Origin: Paralvinella palmiformis
Taxonomy: Eukaryota; Annelida; Polychaeta; Terebellida; Alvinellidae
Assembly (NCBI GenBank): GCA_025642065.1
Contig: JAODUP010000520.1
Span: forward strand, 223,406 to 287,405
DNA length: 64,000 nucleotides
Direction: 5' to 3'
The position numbers and the translations under genes are program-made. Shown here piece after piece: positions 1 to 12,500 of this stretch (position 1 is the stretch's first letter; each line of letters opens with the position of its first letter). Below the pieces are notes generated by a model. That model had not been told where the DNA came from. It made no database searches and was given only the letters and a program-made list of their open reading frames with translations.

Positions 1-579
1 TATACATACATACAGTATGGCTCCACTATAACATGGATGTTAGGGTCCACAAGCTGTTGACCATATTATAGGTGGACTGTCAATCAAGAGCAATCAGCTA
101 TCAGTATTATAATTTCTCAATGTATCTAAGGTCTGACACTGAATGAGCATCTGTACAATTTACTTGAAATCAGTGTGGTGAGAAACATTTAGAAATACCT
201 AGCATTAAAGCTGATAACTTGATTGGACCCAAATGTAAATGCTGCCCTATACTGAGTATCTCCAGAAACATTCAGGTCCATGCAGATTTGATCATAACTA
301 TTAAAAGTACTGACAAAAGTATATTTATCTCATCTATATATTTCTGAATCTGTATGTCTACGGTTTGTTAAGAAGGCAAGAACCCAAACTCTCAACTTTT
401 TATACTAAGACATATAGTTCTCATAGATGTTCCCTTATAACAAAATCCCCAAAATAAAATCACCCTCACCTCATAGTGTCTGAACGTAGACTGCTCAAAT
501 CAGAACACATAGCAATACTTAAAAGCAACGAGTTTTAACATTTTTTAGTTACACAGATGTAAATACTACATAACTATAC

Positions 580-3500
580 CTTTTGTCTCTTTAAATGACT
601 TCGGGGCTGGTGGCTTCTCTAATGCACCTAATGACACTAATAACCTCTCAGCAGCCTTGTGAAATGGATATAAAAAGAAACAGAATATACATGAAACAAT
701 TAAACACTCACACACACACACAGAGGGAGGGATAAATTGAAAGTAGGGGCTATGGTCCAGCTGATTTTAACCTATTTCATTGATAATATATTGTAAAGAA
801 ATAATCCAGTTCAGTGGCACACCTAGTACAGGGGTTGGGCAAATTTATAATCTGGGTACGATGCAAAGTTCATCAACAATGATCAGATGGAAAGGAAACT
901 TAGGAAGGATAAACAAGTCTGAAAAGGTGAGTTTTCAAATGGTGATGGAAAGAAACTATGCTATTTGATGACTTAATACGTTTAGAGAGTGAACTTCAAA
1001 GAGTAGATAACCGGTAAAACCCTCTAGTTAATGGTGTCAGAGTTGCACTCTTCCAATAAGGAACTTGTCTTTTGATCAACCTGTTGTTACAAATTAATGC
1101 ACTATAGCCACACATGAAGCATATCAATCAAATTAATTTAATTTCACAGGGAACCTGTTCAGTGATGGTGACACTATCGAGCTGCTGTTAAACCATTTCA
1201 CTTGTATTAATTGTTGATAATAATGTCATCAAGCCATTCAGTACTTGGATATTTTGAAATTGTCCAAGTTCAGAGATAATTTTGTTCAATGGCACAGATC
1301 ATGTAACTTTCCAAAATGGCATTAAAACACAGTTTAACATTGTTAACTTAATGGCTAACATGTTCATAGACTGAACCATTCTTATCCACTTGGCTATGTA
1401 GGTTAAAAAAAAAGATCTTATCCTGTAAAATGACTCTCACCAAACTATTTTAAATACAAATATACTAAATATAAACAATTATAAGATCCACTAGAAATTA
1501 ATTAACTGGGAAAGTCTAACCAAGGTATCCTACTAAAAAGAAAAATTTGGTCAGCTATTTTCTTTTTGAGTTAGGGCACTCCAATAGTGTGTTGGTTGGA
1601 ACACTGCACTACAAACCTCCAGGTTGTGGATTCAAATCCAACTCACAGTTGTGCTTGTGGAATGTTTTCCCTAACAAGTCGCCCATTGGCCATATCTCAG
1701 GTATGATCAGAGCCAAGGCGAAACAAAAGCTGAAGCTGCCCAGATAATCAAATCTGGGTGCAAACTGATAACTTTGTATGTCTGGCCTCATTTCAAGCTA
1801 GACACACACACACACACACAAACACACGCACACATGTGCATCCACACAGGGTGAGAGAGAGAGAGACACAAAAGAGAGTGAATAACAATAATAGCTTTAT
1901 TTCAAACATATTTTATATTCTAACCTTCAAGGCCTCCAAGTCTGGTGGTGTTGGAAATGGGAAATTAACAACTTTGTCTATATGCATATCCTGTTTGTAA
2001 TAGATTAAAATATGAAAAACATTTGTTACATAGGTGACATGTCGGCTGCAATATGAGATAAAAATAAACAGCCTTACTACTGGAGTAAGAATAAACACAG
2101 CTCGTTGTTGTATTAAAACAACCTAAACAAACGAAACAACATAGTCAGACCTTCATTTGTAGAACAAGATCATCCACAGGACGGCGTGTAATTTCTGGTG
2201 GAGAGAATTTCTCAAAACTGTCATTGAACACAGCAGATGAATAAAGTCTGTAAAATGAAACAAGTTTACACGTCATAAAAAGACATGGAATATTATTTGC
2301 AGCCTCAATTTCAAGCTTCATCAGCAAAAGAAAAGGTAGAATATCTATTACAAAATGATATGCCAAATTTAATCATGATGCTAGGTGATAAGTGATGTGT
2401 ATCAATAAACATTCCTGGCAAACATCTTGAGGTGTGATTTCACCAAATATTTTAATATATTCTGTTCTCTTAGGCTGCAAGAATCAATGGGTGCACTTTG
2501 GATAGGTTCATTTTGAACAGCTTCAGTATATTCTGTTCCAATTCGCTCTCAGGTGAAGTAATGTATTAGGCATGTATTTGAGTCGAGTTGAATAGTTTAG
2601 TCCCTGGTCACATCTGAGACATATGATTGTCTGGCAAAGGGAAATAAGTCCCACAACTGCATGCATAAGTCAGATTCAAACCCACAACCTGGAGGTTTAC
2701 CAAGCAGTGCTCTAACCACTGCACCACTGGCAGTGATACACATAATAAAATAACAACTTCAGGTATGATATAGAAAATGTGATGTAAACAACAATTTTAA
2801 AATAATATTTATATTTTAAAAACAGTAATATTCATATGCAGTCTAACCTCACTGTTATGCCAACTTTGGGACCTGACTGAAAGTTGGCATTGTGGTGGGG
2901 TGGCATAAATCAATGGTGGCTTAATATGATTTGTGGCTTCTACCTTATACATCTATTGATCAGGTGGTTAATTACACATGGCTTTTGATCCTTTGTTAAC
3001 CCTGATTATCACTTTATTTAATCTAAATATGAATTTATTTATGGCAGGAAATTGGGTCCGTATCAAAGTTGGCAGTAGATGCACTTGTTTGCAGGTGGCA
3101 GGCCAGACTGTATGTACTTCTGTTGAAATTTTTGTCCAATGTTAAAAATAATCCACTTGTATCTTGCCTCGATTACATGACTTGTACATAAATTATTATA
3201 AATTATTTAGATTAGTATTTTAAGACCAGATTTATGCTAATAATAACCGAAATTAGTCAAACAATCTCAAAATATAATGATGCAAAATGAAAGTGAAGAC
3301 TCTTCAGACTTAACCTTGAAGGGAAAACACTAATATAAATATCCTTATCTGTGACAATGTAGTTACCTGTAACAGTGCCCAGGTCCAGTTCTTCCAGCCC
3401 TGCCAGCTCTCTGATTAGCTGAAGCTTTTGATGTCCATGCAACTTTGAATGCTGACACTGCTGTCACTTTGTCATAAAACCTTGTTTTAACCTAGCATGA

Positions 3501-6500
3501 GTACAAAAGATCTCAATTAAATAACTGCGTCTTATTCCTAAATAAGATCTGTTCAGGCCAATCTTTTAAATCCCAATTACAAATTACAGATGAATTTTAA
3601 CGACAGACCTTGCCTGTGTCTACCACATATTTGATATTTGGCATGGTCAAAGATGTTTCAGCGACATTTGTTGCAATGACACACAACCTACTGCCATCTG
3701 GTGGGGCTTCAAAGACCTACATAAAAAACATACCGTTCATTACGTGCATTTTAAAATAGATATCAGGATCAACGGAAACACATAGTTGCTGCAAGGCATG
3801 TAGTAATGCAATAAGCAGAGCCTACCTTAGCTTGCCTCTCAGACGACAGGAGTGAGTAAAGTGGTAACACATACATTGGTTGGTTGTTATCATTAATATG
3901 GCTGGTTATTACAGCATCCTGGAATTACAATCATAATATATAAATTTCATACGACTGTTTCTTATATACTGTATATGCATCTGTGTGTATGTGTGTGTTC
4001 ACGTTTGTGCCTACATCTCATCACTAAGATATCACATTGTAATCATACAAAACATCCCTGGACTTTTAACTTCTGTAATTCATTCATTTCAAGTACCGAT
4101 ACGTTGCTTACCAAATCTTCAGCTTCTTCATCTGCTGAAGGCTCTTCGCCTGTATCATGTGACACAAACAAGGATTCTGATTCATTGTCAGCTACCTTCA
4201 GTTCTGATTGTTCATCTATAGGCAGTACTGAATAACTGAAGAGATAAAATTAAGTTTAACAATAACAAGTAATGCATATAAATAGTCTACTATAATTCCC
4301 GAACAGCATTCATAACAGCAAAGTAACAAAACATCATAAATTTAATCTTGCAGAAAAATTGTTTCGAGAATGACTTCAATATAATGTATAATCAACTCAG
4401 TGCATTAGTTTAACACAATATTTAGATTAATCCATTAATTCGCCTATAAAAATACTGCAAACTAATACAACTGTAATCTCACTCTTCTAATTTTATATCC
4501 GGTAAATCATTTGTTTTGGGTTCATCACCATGTTTGATGCACTTTGTCAACTTCACATGTTTGGCTGCTGAAAATTAATCAAGACTAACAGTTAGCATCT
4601 TGTTCTAAAACATATCAAATTAAATTGCTGTCTTAAAGACAATCTCACCCTGTATCATTCACTGACTAAGGCTGACCTTTGTGAAAGGGGAAAGTATGCT
4701 TAAGTTTAGCACAGAGTGTGTGTACTTCTTGCTGTCCTGTGACAAACACCAGTATTCCTCCATCAGGAAGCTGCTGATGTATTTTACACACCTTCTTGTA
4801 GGCTTCTCCCAGGTAATCTTCCTGTGGTGTGTTCTTATTAAAATGGATGGTTACTGGGAATTGACGAGAATCCACCTGAATAAATGAGAAAAAACATTGG
4901 TGCTAATCATGCAATCAGAGGAGTGTCTTATTAATACAAATCATTTAGAACTTATTCAAGATTTCAGAAACCACCATGTTCAGTGGAAATAAGAAAGGCA
5001 TAAATAGTGAGAAAAAATACTTAGCAGATGTCAACTATATTAGGAAGCGATTATTTCTTGGGCAAACAAAGCTTCAGAGAACTATTTTGTTGTAAGCTTG
5101 TATAATAAAATCAGGAATCTGTCTCAGTTAAATATTGAATAGCAATTAATCTCTGTTTAAAATAAAGTTATATTTCACACAGAAGAATGCTTTGTTCCAA
5201 AGGATAGCATTTCAATGGTGCAGTAGCTAGAGTACGGCACTGCAAATCTCTCAGCTGTGGGTTCCAATCCAACTCATACATCTGTTTGTGAGATATGTTT
5301 CTCTAGGTGGTATGCCTCAGGTGTGACCAGCATCGAGGCTAAAGAACTGGATCCAAATCATGCCAAAGACTTAATGAACAAGATATTCACCAACGAAGTA
5401 AGTTTTTCATCAGTTATTTAAAAAACTGCTTTCCTTTAAATACCCTTAATTTACTGGGGTATCGTAAAAAAACGGCATCCGAAACAACAGTACCAGAAAC
5501 AATGCTAAACAGTAACAGAAGCCACACTGCCTTGCCTGTATAGACTCACAGAGTATATTACCATATATTACCTTAATTACTGGTGGTTTGACTTTGAACA
5601 ATCTTATATTATCTGTAAAATCTTCCACTCTCAATGTTGCAGACATTATGACTAGCTTTAATGGGTTGCCTTTCTGTGAAAATAATCAATAAATCAACAC
5701 ACATTTTAAGGACTCAATCCCCAAAATAAACCTTTTAAATTTCAGGATTACAGTCAATACAAAATGAGCTACATACATAATAGGTCATATTTTATATTAA
5801 TGTGACACAAATACATGATTTAAAGAAGCTAAATTTAACCTTCTTCCTGAGTGGCACTATTCTGGACAGAAGGCCTATAAGTATGTCAGTGTAAACACTT
5901 CTCTCGTGAGCCTCATCTATAACAATCACTTTATACTTGGACAAAAGGAAATCCTATAAAGAGAATACAGTATCAAAATAACTGACACTTTCCATTACTT
6001 ACTTACTCTCTCTCTCACTCAAACAGATAGGAATTGAAATATATATGAGACAGACACTAAAACAGCAACAAACATAGAATATTGACAACTGTCTGCTACA
6101 AAATTGCTGAATTTGTATACTCTGAATAAATATAATTAGAAAAGTGTACAATAACTGTTGGTTTTCAGGGGCTATGCAGGAGTGTTAATAATACATAATG
6201 CATAAAATACCTTCTGCACTTCCTTTAATAATACACCATCTGTCATGAATTTGATTCTTGTGTCAGGTGTAACATTACCTTCATACCGAATCTGGTAGGA
6301 GATTTCTCTGAAAGCAAAAAAAAAAATTCACTGATTACAAATTTACAGACTATATGCAGTAACAGGGCTGGTGTCTAATTTCCCATATCAAAACCACTGA
6401 TCTTACTAAGAGATTTAGGAGTCATATTACAAAGACGGCATTAATGGAGAAACAAGAATTCAACAATTTTCATATGTAAAACAAAAATCCTGTTAATTGT

Positions 6501-9500
6501 TATCACAATAGAGGAATGGTATTTCCAAAGAAATGACTGTATAATGGAATCCTAATGTTAAAACAGATAAAAAATTACCTTTCAGAAGTGTTCAATTATT
6601 AAAGAAACCAGGGTTGGCTTTCTCCCATGCCATGGGAAGAAATACCAGATGTGTTTATTTCAAGGTGCAGCACCATAACAACAAGCAAACCAGAATACAT
6701 TTGTACTGGGATACAATTAATTATTAATTTATTCATCTGTTTGACAAAATAGTTTTAAGAAAAAAAACAAATATTCAATATTTAATTGGTTTATTATATC
6801 ACATTTGGCACATAGCCTGTATGAAAATTGTGGTATTAGAACATGTTTACATGCACCATACACAGATGTGAAACAAAATGATGTACATACATGATGTACT
6901 GTGATAATGTTCATATCCATATCATTAATACTCAATTTCCACATCTTCCCTCAGTAGACAGTAGCAAAACACCAGCTTTGATGCCATATTGTTGCCAAGT
7001 TTGTTCCTGACTTTGCTATCAATTTGACCAAAGTTTGAGAAGATTCATTCCATTGATGCAGATGATGCTGGAGATTGTAGCAGGCAAACCACAAAATCCG
7101 AATTCACTCCACTTGGTTTTACTGCATTCTACCAAGTAATAGGGTCAATGCTGAGTGCAGCCTCTGTAAACATTACCTTGGGATATGGTGCTGATTTGGC
7201 CTGGAATGTGATCAGTTCGGCAATGAAGGTTGGGTATTTTTTACACCAGAAATTAATTCACTATTTCTATTTGAGCAGCTGATAGTTTGGCTCCTTGGTA
7301 TTTTGGATGTAGCTTGTAGGCTGTAAGATGTTCCGTGAGAATTGCTTGAAGCATTTGACAATGATGTCTTTGAGTGCAGGTGACTGGAGTTTGGGATAAT
7401 CAAGAAGTGACAGCTACATATCACATGCTGCAGCCAGCGAAGCATTGTCTGCTTGGGAACAATTAATAGCGTTGGCAACAGGTTGTAGCTGATCAGCCAC
7501 GTCCTTCGCGTTTCTGAAGATGTTGATGTAATGGACTTTTTTTTGGTCCTGCACTATTTTCATGTAGCTTGGTCTGTTGGTGATATAGCTGTCGGGGCAG
7601 GTAAGCTACGATTTCCATCACATTTCACCGGGAAGCTGTGGTTTGCGACTATCTAAGCATTCAGTGAGCCAGGCACATACATGGCTTGTAGTGGTTTCTA
7701 AAATACGTTTGCACTTCCACAGTGTGCTTCATGACAGACTGTGTAGTGAGGTCCTGACACAACACAGATACCAGAAATAAATAATCTCAATCTTTTATCT
7801 CACAATCTTAAACGTCATGAATTATTGACATACACTTTCAATAAGTATCTGGGATGTGCAACAGCTTTTTTGGACAAAATTTATAATTAAATAACTTATT
7901 CATATGTATATTCTTTTAAAACTGTTAAAGCATCTATTAATTGGGTATTTTCATGGCAACTTTCTCCAAATTTAGTTTTTCCCCTTTCTGCCATTTGTCC
8001 CATGGCAGAATGCATTGCTGCCGTATACGCAGAAACCAAGTAATTACCGTGGTTTTTACCATGTAGGGGAAAAACCTGCCAACACTGAAAGAAACCATGA
8101 CAGCAAAATACAGAAATAGAATATACTCAGATGATGTTACCTGGTGGAAAGATTCATCTCCTCAGCTACACGCTTAGACATGCTAATTGCAGCCACACGG
8201 CGAGGTTCTGTCACACCAATTATAGAACCATCACTGAAAATCAGGTAAAATACAAAGCTCTATAAAATTTTATATAACTGAATAACACTGCTATTTGTAT
8301 AGCATGCAAAATTAAATCACAAAATAACAGTAAACCAACTTACAGGGCATAGCCTGCTTCATACAAGAATTGGGGTACTTGAGTTGTCTTTCCAGAGCCT
8401 GTCTCCCCACATAAAATAGTAACAGGATTGTCATTAATTGTTTCCATAATTATTTGCTCTTCTCCCAGTATTGGTAGCTTCAACCTCTGTTCCTGAAATT
8501 GTAATGATATCACAATCAAATACTGCCTCGAACTACTTAAATTAAAAGATATAATCTCTCATATATTCCCTAGTTTTTTACTAAATGATTTTTGAATGAT
8601 TGTTTCACAGACATAAATCATCGACTCACTGGCCCAGAAAAACCAAGTCAAGATAATAATATAAATATATATTTATCATAACTATATAACATATTAAAAT
8701 CTACCTGAAATTTGTTTTCAAGTTTTTGATATAAACATATGATTGGCTGTGTGTCAGAAAACATTGACCATTACTTCTGAACAATCAACTACTGCAACAC
8801 ACACACACACACTGTAACCTCTTGTAAATAATTTATTAAGTATCTAATGACTTACAATATAAGATGAATATTTGCTGTAAATAAAGTACCTGTATTTCAG
8901 CACTACGGTTTACTGATATATGAAGCACAGGTTTTATCTCCTTCCTGTTTTCACATATTTTGGCTACATTTATGACCTCTTTTGTTGTGGCAGCTGATGT
9001 GTCTTTTTGAAGAGGCTTCTCATCTTTGTCTATGCCTTTATTATCTTCACCTTCATCAACAATATGCTTCATCTCATTATGGTCCTCACTATCAGTATCA
9101 CTCTCATCATCATCATCACTCCCACTAGATGATAGTTTATCTTCAACATTTTCTGACTGTGTCCCAATCTTCCTTTTCTTGCTCCCGATGATAGAATTAA
9201 GCTTTATTTGTCCATTGGGCAGCTCCTCAATATCAATTTTCCTTCAAATTAACACAGTAAAATCCAAATTAAATTTTCAGTTTTTGTGACAACAACAACA
9301 ACAATATTAATTATTTAATACACAATTATCACTTTATTATAACTAAATGATTACCTTTTGGCTTTCCCTGAATGTACATCAGATATGGAAGTAAACAGCT
9401 GAAGTTCTTGAGTCGTGGCCTGAACAGTCTGTAGCTTCTCCAACAATTCTAACCTCTTAAAAATATAGAAATCAGGCCATAAGGGAATGATGGTGGAAGG

Positions 9501-12500
9501 GATAGTAGAAATAGTCCAATCAGCTTAGGTATTAAGATAATACACGCTTTACATACCTTTGCTTTCTTTTCTTTCCTTTCAATGATCTTTTCCAGTTTTT
9601 TTCTCTGCTTGTTCGACAGCTTTCTGACCTGTGGCTGCTCAGTGGCTTTGACTTTGGTGGCTCTTTTCTTCGAAGGCAGCACTAAAGGATTACAATTATC
9701 ATAATCTTCGTCACCAACATCACCCAGGTCAATCTGAATCTGAGAAAAAGAAAGACGGATGCATCAATATTATCTGAGACACATCCATGTCTACATTATC
9801 ACAAACATCACCAGTTCATCTGAAGATTCAATGATTGACCCAACAAGTTTGAAAGAATGCTTACCAGCCAGCAGGGCTTGGTTATATGGTCATTAATGTT
9901 TTATGTTTACTTTAGGTGACTGATCAATGTCTTTGTCCAAGACATGTCTTTCAATGAAAAGGATGATCCTGTAGAACAGTTCACCGTGCACTATTCTATA
10001 AAGCTCCAGGATTATATGAAGCCTATCCAATAGGCTTCATATCTCAGTGTTATCCATGTCTGTAGGTTATGTCTGAAGTTTTATGGTCACTTTCGTGCCC
10101 AAGGTAGGCTAAATGGACCGAGCGACCTTCAACGGTAATGAGGAGACTGAGAAGTGAAAGATGAAACACCCTTCAGACAGACCACGCCAAGATTTGAACC
10201 CGGAGGGGTGAGATATGTGGCCAACTGCATGACCAGTGAGATCATAGAGGCACCCTCTGTAGGTTGTGTCATCTGATTTCTCCAAGAAATAGTCCTTTTG
10301 TCAAATATATCCCAAGTATGAGCAGTGATGAGGATAAATAAAGCACTCGGACACTCGTAACTCCCTCTAATCAGCTTAATGAAGACTTTTATTCTTATCA
10401 TCAACTAGTATCTCATATGAATTGTCATCTATACTATCATCATCTGTCATGTTCAGGATCATGACTAGCTGTTGATGCAGTACTACTGGAGTATCCAACA
10501 GATGGTTTCATGACTTAGTGGCTACCTAACAAATTCAAATATTGACATTTTGCTAAAATAATGAAAATGTCATCGACTGAAATAAAGAGCTGACTGACCA
10601 GAAAGACGTACAGCACTAGTACTTTAGTAGCAATGGAACTTGCCAAATACAACATCGACATCCTATGTGAAACAAGGTTATCAGAGTCTGGTAGTCTCAA
10701 CGACTTCAAATACTCTTTCTTCTGGAGTGGCAAACCCGAAGGAGAAAGAAGGGAGGCCGGAGTAGGCTTTGCTATCAAAAAGGTTTTCATCACAAAGCTG
10801 ACAAAAATGCCACTGTCAGTAAGTGACAGAATCATGATGTTGAGACTACCTCTGAGCAAAGATAAATTTGCTACAATTATCAGCGTGTATGCTCCAACAA
10901 TGACAAACCCAGATGAAAACAAGGAGGCCTTCTACAGGTACAACCAGCTGGCAAGCGTGTTATGTGGCATCCCTTGTACAGATAAGCTACTGCTGAGGAG
11001 ACTACAATGCGAGGATAAGAAAAGAAAATGACAAAGTGGTCATTGGTCATGGGAAAACATGGGATTGGGAAATGCAACTCCAATGGCGAGCTTCTACTGG
11101 CTCTGTGCTCTGAGTTCGAACTGATAGTGACGATGTTCAAGCAGAGGAATGAATGCAAGACTACTTGGATGCATCCTTGTTCCAGACACTGGCATATGAT
11201 CAAATTCATGATCACTAGGTATGAGGATAAGATGGACATCCACAGTACCCAAGCCATGAGTGGAGCTAACTATTGGACCAATCACCAGATGCTGAGGTCA
11301 AAAGTGGCTTTCAGAATATGACAAAAGCACAACAGGCAAGGGACAAATAAGCCGACCAAGTTCAGCACTACAAAACTAAGTACCATCATACATAGAGAGA
11401 GTCTTGAGCAGGAGATGGACAGTGCTCTCATCCATTGGGAGAAGGAAAACTCAACACCAGACGAGGAATGGGTAGAAGGTCATATACCAAACAGCCAAGA
11501 CATATCTTGGCAAGCCGGACATAAAGCACCAGGACTGGTTCGAACCCAATGATCAGAAGCTACAGGCTCTTCTTATGAGAGCATAAGACCAAGCTCACCA
11601 GAGAGTGTTGCAAACCAGGAGCACTAGATCCACCACTGCAGCATATAAAGATGCCTGCAGCCTGCTACAAAAAAGCACCTGTGTACTGAAGGCAGACTGG
11701 TGTGAAATGATAGCTGTAGGGCCAGAAAAATATTTCTACATCTCATAGCCGCATGGCTAGTAAACTTTAAAATACTAGCCCAACAAAATTTTACTAGCTA
11801 TTAAAACCATATTTTTTTAATAGTCAGAATAAAACGTGCTGGAATCGATGGAGAACACCAGATCATAAATTTGTGTATGATTGATGTTTTACAGCGACTT
11901 TTGAGCATGTGGTAGACTAAATAGAGCGAGCGACCTCCAAAGGTAATGAAGCAAAGTCAAAGATGAATTCAGTTATGCCCACGCCGAAAATTCGAACTCA
12001 GGTAGTAGTGATCTGTGGTACAACACCCCCTACCAATTAGACCACTGAGGCAATAAAGACAATAATTATGTGTTAGTGGTTTTATTGATCCACACTCTAA
12101 CACAATACGAGTATATAATAATCAACAGTTCATAGTTCATCCAGTAATAAAATATTGGTCATGTCCATAATCTGACCATGGATTTTTCTTCTTGTGACTG
12201 TTGAGATAATAAGGAACCACTGTTGTTTAAATATAAAATAAAGCACAAAATAGCAAAGACAGTAATAATTCATACACAGAGGATCAAGCAAGAAACCCAT
12301 TTAAGTTAATTTAAAATTGTCATAAAAGATATTGTCATGATAATGCTAGTGCTGATAAAAGAATACACACACAGTAGCCATATCTCAGCGATGTTTTCAA
12401 TGGTGATTTTAAGTTGATCTCTACAAAGTTTGAACTATTTATGTGTTTCTCGATGAGTGGGGAGTTATAATTAGTTTAAATTTACAAGATTTCTAGGCTT

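Noticed and set aside
480..510. Possible further DHX37 exon near 480-500 (minus)
   Set aside because: A GTGAGG-like donor is present but the encoded residues do not match the helicase C-terminal region.
7212..7478. 88-codon minus-strand ORF in DHX37 intron
   Set aside because: Out of frame with the hAT transposase similarity that covers the same bases; a chance reading frame inside the element.
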